A stretch of DNA of 64,000 bases, from assembly GCA_019454205.1 (NCBI GenBank), contig CP075369.1, positions 186,001 through 250,000 on the forward strand, given 5' to 3'. Within the stretch, counting starts at the first letter, position 1; each line of letters starts with the position of its first letter. Shown here one piece after another: positions 43,114 through 51,874 of this stretch. Source of the DNA: Xanthobacteraceae bacterium. Lineage in GTDB: Bacteria > Pseudomonadota > Alphaproteobacteria > Rhizobiales > Xanthobacteraceae. The notes beneath the pieces are model-generated. The model saw only the letters and a list, made by a program, of their open reading frames with translations. It was not told the origin of the DNA and did no database searches. A program made the position numbers and the translations under genes.

Positions 43114-43830
43114 TTACGGGCAGTTGTTTCGGCGTTTCCAGAGATCCTCGCGGCCCATGGCGATGGCATAGCCGGGCACCTTGCAGCGGTCGGGTCCCTG
43201 TTCCGCGAACGGTGCGACATAGGCAGTGCTGCCGACCGTGACGGCGGCCCCGGCCACGATCACGGCGGCCAGCGCGAGTGCTGCGAGTTCCTTGCGGCCG
43301 GTCATCTGGATGGGATGCTTGATCTTCACTTCGCAGGCGCCGCCGGGGCACAGTTGCGTTTCGCGGCGGAGCAGCACCCGGTAGAGGATGCAGCCGATGC
43401 AGATGCCGAACGCGGTTTCGAAGAACAGCAACGTCAGGCACGTCACGCAGATCAGCATGTTCAGCGGGCCGCGCACGTCGAAGCCGGCAACCAGCACGAC
43501 CATTACGGTCGCGAGCATAAGGCCGAGCGTCCATGCGAAATGTTTCTGCGGTGCGCCGGTGAACTCCGGCGTCTGGTTGCGGACCGCGAGGCGGCCGAGA
43601 ATGAGGCTCGGCGCATAGCGCGGGCTGATCAGCACGCGGATGAAGAAATCCACGAAGAAAATCACCGAAACGGCACGGATCGGCGCGAAGTTGCCGACAA
43701 GAAATGCGTTCATGAACGCGACCAGCGCGATCGCGAAAAGAATTCCCGCGCCCGCGCGGGCTTCTCTTTCATTCAATACCGGAATGTCGAAGCCTGCGAC
43801 GTTTTCGCCGAAGCCGAATAGTGCACGCAT
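43114..43830 (-). CDS. DUF4395 membrane protein with cysteine motifs
   Basis: A 238-residue membrane protein with about five to six helices matching DUF4395. N-terminal FGENVAGFDIPVLNEREARAG and FAPIRAVSVIFFVDFFIRV are family-typical. Cysteines cluster as CIGC (in FGICIGCILYR) and CPGGAC (in QLCPGGACEV), and more near the C-terminus. Often found beside sulfurtransferase, thioredoxin or YeeE/YedE genes, so a role in periplasmic sulfur handling is inferred. It is 37 bases downstream of the ArsR gene and probably co-transcribed. Confidence 0.82.
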   Translation of the reverse strand: MRALFGFGENVAGFDIPVLNEREARAGAGILFAIALVAFMNAFLVGNFAPIRAVSVIFFVDFFIRVLISPRYAPSLILGRLAVRNQTPEFTGAPQKHFAWTLGLMLATVMVVLVAGFDVRGPLNMLICVTCLTLLFFETAFGICIGCILYRVLLRRETQLCPGGACEVKIKHPIQMTGRKELAALALAAVIVAGAAVTVGSTAYVAPFAEQGPDRCKVPGYAIAMGREDLWKRRNNCP

Positions 43831-43867
43831 GTTTCTTCTCTTGTCCCGATGTGATGTGTGATGCGGC

Positions 43868-44185
43868 TTACTTGCGCCGTTGCGGCTTCGCCGGTTTGCA
43901 ATAGATGCCGTGCAGCGTTTCGATGATCGCCTGCGCGCCGACATGGGCGATCGAATAAAACACCGTCGTGCCGTCGCGCCGCGTCGATACGATCTTGTGC
44001 GCGCGCAACAACGAAAGTTGTTGCGACACCGCGGCCTGCCGCATCTTGGTGGCGTCCGCGATTTCTCCGACCGACATCTCCCCTTCGATCAGCAGGCACA
44101 GGATCCGCAGCCGGTGCGGCGAGCTGAGCAGGCCGAGCAGTTCGGAAGCCTCGTCGGCGTTATATTCCAAGTCTTGAATATTCAT
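43868..44185 (-). CDS. ArsR-family repressor, SqrR/BigR-like (two-cysteine)
   Basis: A 105-residue winged-helix repressor. It has MRQAAVSQQLSLLRAHKIV (recognition helix) and DGTTVFYSI wing. Cys30 (RILCLL) and Cys96 (GIYCKP) match in number and position the persulfide-sensing pair of SqrR/BigR. The ATG at 44185 lies inside the perfect operator 44178-44197, so autoregulation is likely. It is divergent from the YeeE/YedE genes, which it should control, and upstream of DUF4395. Confidence 0.88.
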   Translation of the reverse strand: MNIQDLEYNADEASELLGLLSSPHRLRILCLLIEGEMSVGEIADATKMRQAAVSQQLSLLRAHKIVSTRRDGTTVFYSIAHVGAQAIIETLHGIYCKPAKPQRRK

Positions 44186-44197
44186 AGAAATGAATAT
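44178..44197. promoter_or_regulatory. Perfect palindromic operator for the ArsR repressor
   Basis: ATATTCAT-AGAA-ATGAATAT, an 8+4+8 base perfect inverted repeat. It overlaps the repressor start codon (44185-44183) and lies 41 bases before the YeeE/YedE start, so one site could repress both directions. A/T content and geometry match BigR-type operators. Confidence 0.8.
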
Positions 44198-44237
44198 ATA
44201 GGCCTTTCGAGGAGAAAGCAAATCCTAGGAGAAACCC

Positions 44238-44753
44238 ATGAATTCCCTCAAAGAACGCGCCTGGTCGCCCTATGCGGCAGGCGTCCTGATCGGCCTCTTG
44301 CAAATCCCGGCCTTCCTGCTGGCCGGCACTGCGCTCGGCGTGTCGTCCTCTTTCGTGACGGTCGCGGCGTCCATACTCAGCTTCGTTGACCCCACGGCGC
44401 TGGCTGTTCCCTATTTCAAGAGCCACGTCTCTTCCGCAAAGGACTGGTGGCAGGTCGCGCTGATGGGCGGCATCGTGCTTGGCGCTTTCATCTCGACGCG
44501 CCTTGCGGGCACCACACGTCCTGCGATGTCGCCGTTCTGGCCGCGCGTAGCGGGGATCCGCTCTTTCGGACAACGTTTCGCACTCGGTCTTGGCGGCGGC
44601 ATCCTGTTGTTGCTCGGTGCGCGTATCGCAAACGGTTGCACCACCGGCCACGGCCTTTCGGGCCTGTCGCAGCTTGCCGTGTCTTCGTTCATCGCGGTTA
44701 CGGCGATTTTCGTCGGCGGCATCGCCGCCTCCATGTTCCTCAAGAAGGTCTGA
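44238..44753 (+). CDS. YeeE/YedE family membrane protein (first half-transporter)
   Basis: A 171-residue protein with about four helices and the family motif GARIANGCTTGHGLSGL, which contains a conserved cysteine for thiosulfate or other sulfur relay. Family proteins act in thiosulfate or sulfur compound transport; here the transporter is split across two genes. It is 11 bases upstream of the second half, under the ArsR operator. Confidence 0.88.
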   Translation: MNSLKERAWSPYAAGVLIGLLQIPAFLLAGTALGVSSSFVTVAASILSFVDPTALAVPYFKSHVSSAKDWWQVALMGGIVLGAFISTRLAGTTRPAMSPFWPRVAGIRSFGQRFALGLGGGILLLLGARIANGCTTGHGLSGLSQLAVSSFIAVTAIFVGGIAASMFLKKV

Positions 44754-44764
44754 AGGAGAGTCTG

Positions 44765-45400
44765 ATGTCTTTATTATCTGGAGTGGTCATCGGCCTTCTC
44801 ATGGGTGTCGTGTTCGGCTTCGCGTTTGAAAAGTCGCGGATGATGGAGCCGGGTTCGCTCATCGGTCAGTTTCAGTTCCGGCGCTTCATCATGATGAAGA
44901 TGTTGTTTGCCGCCGTTGCCTCCAGCCTTGTCGTGCTTGCGGTGCTTCACGGTTCAGGTCTCGTGTCGCTGTCGGTGAAACCTGCGCTGGTCGGCAACAT
45001 GGTCGTCGGCGGCCTGCTGCTTGGCGTTGGCATCGTGATGACGGGCGCTTGTCCCGGCACCGCCGCCGCGCAGATCGGCGCCGGTTACAAGGATGCATGG
45101 GCCACCGTGTTCGGCGGCCTGATCGGTGCGGCGATCTACGGCTACAATCAGACTGCGATCGACAAGGCGCTCGACTGGTCGGGTATCGGCCTCGGCAACT
45201 GGGGCAAGATCACGCTGGTCAATCTCGTGCCGGGCGGCTTCGTGGTCTGGGCACTCGGCATTGCCGCGCTGCTGGTCGTGGCCATGTTCATGCTGGAACG
45301 TAAATTCCCGTGGCGTGACGAAATCGCTGCCGATGAGAAGGATACGAATGCCCCAGCGGCGAAGAATGGCCGAGCAGGCGTAAGGATTGCCAGCACCTGA
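44765..45400 (+). CDS. YeeE/YedE family membrane protein (second half-transporter)
   Basis: A 211-residue protein with about four helices carrying the partner cysteine motif MTGACPGTAAAQIGAG, plus a hydrophilic tail (EIAADEKDTNAPAAKNG). It starts 11 bases after the first half and ends before a strong terminator, giving a two-gene unit. Confidence 0.88.
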   Translation: MSLLSGVVIGLLMGVVFGFAFEKSRMMEPGSLIGQFQFRRFIMMKMLFAAVASSLVVLAVLHGSGLVSLSVKPALVGNMVVGGLLLGVGIVMTGACPGTAAAQIGAGYKDAWATVFGGLIGAAIYGYNQTAIDKALDWSGIGLGNWGKITLVNLVPGGFVVWALGIAALLVVAMFMLERKFPWRDEIAADEKDTNAPAAKNGRAGVRIAST

Positions 45401-45423
45401 ACCGGCGGTATCGTTACACAAGG

Positions 45424-45454
45424 AAAGAGGGCGCTGATGGCGCCCTCTTTTGTT
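45424..45454. terminator. Terminator after the YeeE/YedE genes
   Basis: Perfect 11-bp stem AAAGAGGGCGC / GCGCCCTCTTT with loop TGATG and a TTTTG run; symmetrical enough to act on the convergent channel gene too. Confidence 0.88.
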
Positions 45455-45463
45455 TCCGTTGGT

Positions 45464-46348
45464 TTACTTCTTTCGTTGCGAAGCCATCTCGCCGCGCAGG
45501 GACGATACCTCGCTTCGCAGCGCGCGCATTTCCTCAAGCAAGGTCGCTTGGGCAGCATCTTCGATCTTCTGTTTTTCCGCCTGCTCTGCCTCGTGCTCGG
45601 ACTGCATCGCGCTGACGACGATGCCGATAAAGAGGTTCAGAACGGCAAAGGATGTGATGACGATATAGGGAATGAAAAACGTCCACGCATAGGGATGTTT
45701 TTCCATCACCGGACGCACGATTCCGTCCGCCCATGCTTCCAGCGTCATGATCTGGAACAGCGTGAAGATCGACGAGGTGAGGTTGCCAAAATAGTTCGGG
45801 AAGTCTTCGCCGAAAAGTTTCGTCGCCATCACCGCGAAGACATAAAAAATCAGAAGGAGCAGCCCGACGACCGAACCCATGCCGGGGAGCGCGGCAATCA
45901 ACCCGCCAACGACACGCTTAAGCGACGGAACAGCCGTAATGAGCCGCAACACGCGCAGGATGCGAAGCGCGCGCAACACCTGTAGCGGACCCGTGGCGGG
46001 TATCAGCGCTATCGCAATAACCAGAAAATCGAACACATTCCATGCATCGCGGAAGAACGCGCGGCCTTGCACGGCCATGCGCGCAAGAATCTCCACGACG
46101 AAAATGATGAGAATGATGAAGTCGAGCCAGAGCAACAGCGGGCCGAACATGGCGGTCGCGGACGGATAGGTCTCCAGCCCCAGAATGACGGCGTTGATCA
46201 CGATGAGGATCATGATCGCGCGTTCGGTTCGCGGATCGGCAATGATCGCTTTCAGCACGGCGGTTCGCTCCGGATGGGAATAGAAGAATCGCAAGGGAAG
46301 TATAGCGGGGAGAGCGATACGGAGAATGTGTGGCTTGCTAGAGTTCAC
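45464..46348 (-). CDS. Bacterial voltage-gated sodium channel homologue, paralogue
   Basis: A 294-residue six-helix channel closely related to the gene at 42119-43006: S4 LRALRILRVLRLITAVPSLKRV, pore motif TLEAWAD, S6 FAVLNLFIGIVVSAMQ and a coiled-coil tail. The start is uncertain: GTG 46348 gives about 30 extra N-terminal residues; later in-frame starts are possible. It is convergent with YeeE/YedE and precedes tRNA-Gly on the opposite strand. Confidence 0.9.
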   Translation of the reverse strand: MNSSKPHILRIALPAILPLRFFYSHPERTAVLKAIIADPRTERAIMILIVINAVILGLETYPSATAMFGPLLLWLDFIILIIFVVEILARMAVQGRAFFRDAWNVFDFLVIAIALIPATGPLQVLRALRILRVLRLITAVPSLKRVVGGLIAALPGMGSVVGLLLLIFYVFAVMATKLFGEDFPNYFGNLTSSIFTLFQIMTLEAWADGIVRPVMEKHPYAWTFFIPYIVITSFAVLNLFIGIVVSAMQSEHEAEQAEKQKIEDAAQATLLEEMRALRSEVSSLRGEMASQRKK

Positions 46349-46373
46349 CGGCTTGCTATGTTCCGGCGGGATT

Positions 46374-46448
46374 GCGGGCGTAGTTCAGTGGTAGAACGAC
46401 AGCTTCCCAAGCTGTATGTCGTGGGTTCGATTCCCATCGCCCGCTCCA
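46374..46448 (+). tRNA. tRNA-Gly (anticodon CCC)
   Basis: Acceptor GCGGGCG/CGCCCGC, D stem GTTC/GAAC, anticodon stem ACAGC/GCTGT with loop TTCCCAA (anticodon CCC), T arm GTGGG-TTCGATT-CCCAT, CCA encoded at 46446-46448. Confidence 0.97.
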
Positions 46449-46526
46449 GTTTCACGCAATGCGCCGCAGCGAAGCGCGACATGCCGCTTCATTGACGAAG
46501 CCCGCAGGCAAGCCTACCTAACCCGC

Positions 46527-46691
46527 ATGGACAGGCCCGCCGAAACTGCTTCTTTCTCGCAAAGACCACTGATGTTCGCCATGGCTGCGTTGTTCGGCGC
46601 GCTGTTCGCAGCCGCCGGGTTCATGTGGGCGTGGTTCGGGACCAAGGTCTTTTTCGACATGATCGCGGCCGGCATCGCCTACTGCTTCTGA
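46527..46691 (+). CDS. Small single-helix membrane protein
   Basis: A 54-residue protein: a short polar N-terminus then hydrophobic LMFAMAALFGALFAAAGFMW and an aromatic-rich tail. It lies 12 bases upstream of the SCO1 gene, so it may be an assembly accessory, but I do not recognise it. Kept at moderate confidence because it is short. Confidence 0.55.
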   Translation: MDRPAETASFSQRPLMFAMAALFGALFAAAGFMWAWFGTKVFFDMIAAGIAYCF

Positions 46692-46703
46692 AATGGTGCG
46701 ACA

Positions 46704-47291
46704 TTGAGCGACCGTCCGAAAATTCTCGCGCTGCTTGCCGCCTTCGCGGCGGGAGCGATGGCGATTGCGGCGTTCGTTTATCTCGCGCTTCCGAGAACCG
46801 AAGCGACCAGACCGTCCTCGGTCGGCGGCCCGTTCGAACTGATCGATCAGAACGGCAAGGTCGTCACCGACAAGGATTTTCACGGCAAGCCGCTGCTCGT
46901 GTTCTTCGGCTTCACCCATTGCCCGGACATCTGCCCGACCACGCTGTTCGAGGTGTCGGAAGTCTTCAACGCGCTCGGCGCGGATGCGGAGAAGGTCGCG
47001 GCAATCTTCGTGACCGTCGATCCGGAGCGCGACACGCCGGAAAAACTCAAGCTCTACCTGTCCAGCTTCCATCCGCGTATTTCCGCGCTGTCGGGAAGCG
47101 AAGCGCAGGTCGAGGCGATCAAGAAGGCATATTATGTATATGCCAAGCGCATTCCGCTCGATGGCGGCGGCTACACCATGGATCACACCTCCATTGTCTA
47201 CCTGATGGACAAGGAAGGGCGGTTCATCGCGCCGTTCAACCTTAAGCGCGATGCGGCCGCCGCCGCTGCCGATCTGCGCCGGAGACTTTAA
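46704..47291 (+). CDS. SCO1/SenC copper chaperone
   Basis: A 195-residue membrane-anchored thioredoxin-fold protein that delivers copper to the CuA centre of cytochrome c oxidase. It has an N-terminal helix (about 8-28), the Cu ligands CPDIC (in HCPDICPTTL), and His in MDHTSIVYL. No ATG is in frame near the start; TTG 46704 gives the right length. Its last 50 bases overlap the convergent glycosyltransferase. Confidence 0.92.
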   Translation: MSDRPKILALLAAFAAGAMAIAAFVYLALPRTEATRPSSVGGPFELIDQNGKVVTDKDFHGKPLLVFFGFTHCPDICPTTLFEVSEVFNALGADAEKVAAIFVTVDPERDTPEKLKLYLSSFHPRISALSGSEAQVEAIKKAYYVYAKRIPLDGGGYTMDHTSIVYLMDKEGRFIAPFNLKRDAAAAAADLRRRL

Positions 47292-49239
47292 ACCTCGCTG
47301 GCTGCAAAGCGTGCCGCGAGGTTTTTGCCAGTCCGTGCTCGGTCTTTTCCCAGCGATGCGGCGCGACCATGAACTGGTACAGCGCGCGCCAAGCGGCGGC
47401 GGAAAGAAGAATCCAGTAGAGCGGGATGGTGAGCAGCGTCACGATGCCAACGCGCATTCCGCGCTGCTTCATGCCGCAAATCGCGAGCGCTGCCGAGCCG
47501 AGATAGCCGCTGGAGAGAACCGCATACATCGCAATCTCGTGTGCAATACCCGCCGCGGCGAGACCGATGCCTCCCGCCAGCTTCACCGCCATTACGAGCA
47601 TAAAGAGTGGATGTACCAGCGCCGCCACTACCGCGCCGCCAAGCAGGAGTTGAAACGCCGCGAAGCCGACCACGCCGAGTTCGCGAAAAAGTTTGACCGG
47701 CGTGCGCATGTGCACGAGCCACGTCTGCATCCACCCCTTCATCCAGCGTGTGCGCTGACGCAGCCAGGGCCGCAGGCGCGCGGGCGCTTCCTCCCACGTC
47801 GTCGATGAAATGACGCCTGTGCGATAGCCGAAACGCGCAAGGCGAATACCGAGGTCGGCATCTTCGGTGACGTTGTGCGGATCCCACGCGCCGGTGCGCC
47901 GGAGTGCATCGGTGCGGAAATGGTTGGAAGTGCCGCCAAGCGGTAGCGGCAGTTTATGTGCGGCCAGCGACGGCAGCAGCACGTCGAACAGCCCTGCATA
48001 CTCGGCCGCAAAATGCCGAGTCAGCCAGCCGTCCCCGGCATTGTCGATAGCGAGACGTGCTTGCAGGCACGCGAGTTCGCGCGGCGCGGCCGCGAAGCTC
48101 GCGACCGCGAAACGAAGTTGCGAAGGCTCAGGCTGGTCTTCGGCATCATAGACCACCACATATTCTCCGCGCGTGCAGGCCAGCGCCAGCGAAAGCGCCT
48201 TCGGCTTGGTGCGTGGACCAACCTCGTCCGCTATAAAAATTTCGAAACAGGGATCGAGCTTCGCGACGCGTAACGCGGAAAGCGTTTCAGGGTCGTCGCG
48301 CTCGACGATCAGTTTGATGTCGAGTTTTTCTTTCGGGTAATCAAGCGCCGAAAGGTGATGCAACAGCGCGGGAACCACATTCGCTTCTCGGTAAAGCGGA
48401 ACCAGTATGCTGTAGACCGGCAGTGTGTTTTCCGGCAGCGGCGCCGGTTTCATGCCTTCACGAACCGCGAGGCATGCAAACAGTTTCAGCGCGGTCCAGC
48501 CAATGAACGTCGCGCCGAGAAGAACCTCGCCTGCCGTAATCGCCACGAACGGAAAGAACCGCGCGAAGGGCAGTGCTGCTGCCAGTAGAAACAACACCAC
48601 AAAACGAAATCGCCGTGGCGCGGCCAATGCCGCCGAAAATTGCGGTTGCGTGTCGCGCAGGCCATACGCGGCACGGTACGCAATTTCTCCGCCCGGCATG
48701 CGCAAGAGAAAGGCGCGAAGCCGCTCCGGCGACGTAAGCCGCATGCGTGCGCGATAATCCGGCTCGCGCGAAAGCGTATCGGCCAGCGCATGGATGCCGC
48801 GCCCGCGCGGCGCGATGGTGAGGATCGTGTTGCCGCGCTCGTCGAGGCGGCGCAATACACCGGTTTGTAACGCCGCTTCGGCTTCGTCCGGAAAATCGGG
48901 TGCGCCATCCTCCAGCCAGTCGATGTCGAGTTGCAGCCGCGCACCGAGTGCGTGGAGATAAGTGTCGGGTTCGATCAGGCCGCGCGCGCGTAGCACCTCG
49001 TCGCCGCCAAGCCCAAGTTCCTCGGCTCGCTCTGCGGCCCAGCGCAGTAAGGCCGGTTCGGAGCGCCCTTCCAGCGCGGCCAGTTCGAGCGGAAGGTCCG
49101 AGGCCGGCCGAAACAGGGCAAGGTTGTACGCTGGCTGGCGTCCGGTATCCCTCGGCGTATCGACGCCGGGCAGTTGCGGACTTTCCGCCGCCTTCGCCCG
49201 CAATCCGGGCGCGCCGCTTTCCGATGGCCCGTCAGCCAA
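47242..49239 (-). CDS. Family 2 glycosyltransferase (large, with N-terminal T2SSE_N-like domain)
   Basis: A 665-residue membrane glycosyltransferase. The N-terminus (about 55-195) has GLIEPDTYLHALGARLQLDI, resembling the T2SSE_N/GspE-N module. Two helices (about 210-260) precede the GT2 domain with VYSILVPLYREANVVPAL, DxD-type YDAEDQPEP, EDADLGIRL and the QxxRW motif QRTRWMKGW. More helices follow. BcsA-like processive synthases have this layout, but the sugar is unknown. The start is TTG 49239; no ATG is available early. It overlaps sco1 by 50 bases at its 3' end. Confidence 0.85.
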   Translation of the reverse strand: MADGPSESGAPGLRAKAAESPQLPGVDTPRDTGRQPAYNLALFRPASDLPLELAALEGRSEPALLRWAAERAEELGLGGDEVLRARGLIEPDTYLHALGARLQLDIDWLEDGAPDFPDEAEAALQTGVLRRLDERGNTILTIAPRGRGIHALADTLSREPDYRARMRLTSPERLRAFLLRMPGGEIAYRAAYGLRDTQPQFSAALAAPRRFRFVVLFLLAAALPFARFFPFVAITAGEVLLGATFIGWTALKLFACLAVREGMKPAPLPENTLPVYSILVPLYREANVVPALLHHLSALDYPKEKLDIKLIVERDDPETLSALRVAKLDPCFEIFIADEVGPRTKPKALSLALACTRGEYVVVYDAEDQPEPSQLRFAVASFAAAPRELACLQARLAIDNAGDGWLTRHFAAEYAGLFDVLLPSLAAHKLPLPLGGTSNHFRTDALRRTGAWDPHNVTEDADLGIRLARFGYRTGVISSTTWEEAPARLRPWLRQRTRWMKGWMQTWLVHMRTPVKLFRELGVVGFAAFQLLLGGAVVAALVHPLFMLVMAVKLAGGIGLAAAGIAHEIAMYAVLSSGYLGSAALAICGMKQRGMRVGIVTLLTIPLYWILLSAAAWRALYQFMVAPHRWEKTEHGLAKTSRHALQPARFKVSGADRQRRRPHRA

Positions 49240-49309
49240 CTTTACCCACCCCTGACCGCTCGACTACAAAGCCGCTGTCCCCCCGGCCTTTGCCGGCAAC
49301 GGAATAAAA

Positions 49310-50206
49310 ATGAGCGGTCCCGTTTTTCTATTCTGCGTTGTGCCCTTTCGGCTTCGCAACGGAATTGTCGTGCTGCTGGCCGCTTTATCGTTTGCGGCAG
49401 CGTTGATCGGTGTCGCTTTACCACCCTCTGCGAATGCGCAGGAAGTTGTCGTGCCGCGTTTCTGGGATCCGAAGCGGCGGCCGGAGAAACCCGACCTCGG
49501 CCGTCTTTCGACCATCCGCTTCCTGACCGAAGACGATTACCCGCCGTTTCATTTCCGCGGCCCGCAGGGATTCCCGATCGGCTTCAACATCGATCTCGCG
49601 CGCGCGATCTGCGATGAGCTTGGCGTGACCTGCACCATTCAGGTGCGCCGCTTCGACAACCTCATTCCCGCGCTCGACGAAGGCCGGGGCGATGCGATCA
49701 TCGCTTCGCTTGCGATCACGCCGCAAATCCGCAAGCGCCTCGATTTCACCGATCGCTACTACCGCACGCCCGCGCGTTTCATTGCGCGCAAGGATTCGGC
49801 GCTGAAGGAGATTTCGCCGGAGCTGATCGCGCGGAAAGACGTAGCGGTCATCGCGAGCAGTGCGCACGAAGCCTACCTGCGCACCTTCTTCGCCGAGACC
49901 GCGATCAAGAGTTTCCCCGATGCCGCCGCCGCGTTCGACGCGCTGAAAAAAGGCGAGGTGGAATTGCTGTTCGGCGACGGCGTCGCGCTTGCGTTCTGGC
50001 TGAACGGTTCGAACTCGGAGAACTGCTGTGCATTCCGCGGCGGGCCGTATACGGAGAGCTATTTCTTCGGCGAGGGCGTCGGAATCGGCGTTAAAAGCGG
50101 GAACGAAACGCTGCTTCGCGCGCTCAACTATGCGCTCTATCGTCTCTGGGAGCGGGGGATATTCACCGACCTCTATTTGCGTTATTTCCCGGTCGGCTTT
50201 TACTGA
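49310..50206 (+). CDS. Family 3 extracellular solute-binding protein (amino-acid type), orphan
   Basis: A 298-residue periplasmic binding protein. Signal peptide region (GIVVLLAALSFAAALIGVAL...NAQ, about 18-43), then the SBP_bac_3 pattern IRFLTEDDYPPFHFRG, GFNIDLARAICDELG, DAIIASLAITPQIRKRLDFTDRYY. There is no permease or ATPase nearby, so it is an orphan that might serve a distant ABC transporter or act as a sensor. It lies 22 bases before lysK. Confidence 0.85.
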   Translation: MSGPVFLFCVVPFRLRNGIVVLLAALSFAAALIGVALPPSANAQEVVVPRFWDPKRRPEKPDLGRLSTIRFLTEDDYPPFHFRGPQGFPIGFNIDLARAICDELGVTCTIQVRRFDNLIPALDEGRGDAIIASLAITPQIRKRLDFTDRYYRTPARFIARKDSALKEISPELIARKDVAVIASSAHEAYLRTFFAETAIKSFPDAAAAFDALKKGEVELLFGDGVALAFWLNGSNSENCCAFRGGPYTESYFFGEGVGIGVKSGNETLLRALNYALYRLWERGIFTDLYLRYFPVGFY

Positions 50207-50227
50207 TTTGCGCCTCTAGGAAAAGAA

Positions 50228-51871
50228 ATGTCGTCCGATGGTGCCGCGCTGGCGGCGAACTTGCGTGAAGTCGCGGAAACCTCGAATGCCTGGCCGTTCG
50301 AGGAAGCGAAGAAGATCGTCGCGCGCCTGAAGAAGTCGCCGAAGGAAGAGGTGCTGTTCGAGACGGGCTACGGTCCTTCCGGCCTGCCGCACATCGGCAC
50401 CTTCGGCGAGGTCGCGCGCACCACCATGGTGCGCCACGCTTTCCGCGTGCTGACCGATGACAAGATCAAGACCAAGCTGCTCGCCTTCTCCGACGACATG
50501 GATGGCCTGCGCAAGGTGCCGGACAATGTGCCGAATCAGGAATTGCTTGCGAAACATCTCGGCAAACCGCTGACGCAGGTGCCGGACCCGTTCGGCACGC
50601 ATCCGAGTTTCGGCGAGCACAACAACGCGCGGCTGCGCGCTTTCCTCGACCGCTTCGGCTTCGAATACGAATTTGCTTCTTCGACGCAATATTACAAAGG
50701 CGGCCGTTTCGACGCGACGCTGCTCAAGGTCTTGCAGAACTACGAAGCGGTGATGGCGATCATGCTGCCGTCGCTGCGCGAGGAGCGCGCATCCACCTAT
50801 TCTCCGTTTCTCCCCGTATGTCCGCGCACCGGCATCGTGTTGCAGGTGCCGATCATCGAACACGACGTGAAGGCGGGCACGATCACTTACGAGGACCCGG
50901 AAACGAAGGAGCGCAGGACGACGCCGGTCACCGGCGGCAACGTCAAGCTGCAATGGAAGCCCGACTGGGCAATGCGCTGGGTCGCGCTCGGCGTCGATTA
51001 CGAAATGGCGGGCAAGGACCTGATTGATTCGGTCAAGCTCTCCGGCCAGATCGCGCGCGCGCTCGGCGGCACGCCGCCGGAAGGCTTCAACTACGAACTG
51101 TTCCTCGACGAGAAGGGGCAGAAGATTTCCAAGTCGAAAGGCAATGGCCTGACGATTGAGGAATGGCTGCACTACGCCAGCCCGGAATCGCTCTCGCTCT
51201 TTATGTATCGCGAGCCGAAGGCGGCGAAGCGGCTCTATTTCGACGTGATCCCGCGCAACGTCGACGACTACCAGCAATTCCTCGAAGGCTATCAGCGGCA
51301 GGCGAACGACTGGAAGCAGCGGCTCGGCAATCCGGTGTGGCACGTCCATTCCGGCGAACCGCCTAAGCCCGACATGCCGGTGACGTTCCAGATGCTGCTG
51401 ACCCTGGTGTCGTCGTCGAACGCGGAGAACGCGGAAACACTCTGGGGGTTCATCGGCCGCTATCGTCCGGGTGTCACCGCGCAGACGCACCCGAAGCTGA
51501 ACGATCTCGTCCAGTACGCGATTCATTATTTCAAGGACTTCGTGCTGCCGACCAAGAAATTCCGGCAGCCGACCGATACCGAACGCAAGGCGTTGCAGGA
51601 CTTACGCGACGCGCTCTCGCAGCTTCCGGCGGACGCGACCGCGGAAGCGATTCAGGATGTCGTCTACGAAATCGGCCGCCGCGAGCCGTTCCTCGATCAC
51701 AAGAAGGCGGCGAAAGACGGCAAGCCGGGTGTTTCGCTCGACTGGTTCAACATGCTCTATCAGGTGTTGCTGGGTCAGGAGAAAGGCCCGCGCTTCGGTT
51801 CTTTCGTGGCTGTCTACGGAATCGAGAACACGGTCGCGATGATCGACGGAGCGCTCGCGCGCTCGGCATAG
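50228..51871 (+). CDS. lysK: Lysyl-tRNA synthetase, class I
   Basis: A 547-residue class I enzyme that charges tRNA-Lys (the archaeal-type class found in alphaproteobacteria). Class I signatures: HIGH-type PSGLPHIGT and KMSKS-type KISKSKG near 299-305. Supported by length and the C-terminal alpha-helical domain. It lies 3 bases before the TauE gene, with possible co-transcription. Confidence 0.95.
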   Translation: MSSDGAALAANLREVAETSNAWPFEEAKKIVARLKKSPKEEVLFETGYGPSGLPHIGTFGEVARTTMVRHAFRVLTDDKIKTKLLAFSDDMDGLRKVPDNVPNQELLAKHLGKPLTQVPDPFGTHPSFGEHNNARLRAFLDRFGFEYEFASSTQYYKGGRFDATLLKVLQNYEAVMAIMLPSLREERASTYSPFLPVCPRTGIVLQVPIIEHDVKAGTITYEDPETKERRTTPVTGGNVKLQWKPDWAMRWVALGVDYEMAGKDLIDSVKLSGQIARALGGTPPEGFNYELFLDEKGQKISKSKGNGLTIEEWLHYASPESLSLFMYREPKAAKRLYFDVIPRNVDDYQQFLEGYQRQANDWKQRLGNPVWHVHSGEPPKPDMPVTFQMLLTLVSSSNAENAETLWGFIGRYRPGVTAQTHPKLNDLVQYAIHYFKDFVLPTKKFRQPTDTERKALQDLRDALSQLPADATAEAIQDVVYEIGRREPFLDHKKAAKDGKPGVSLDWFNMLYQVLLGQEKGPRFGSFVAVYGIENTVAMIDGALARSA

Positions 51872-51874
51872 GGA

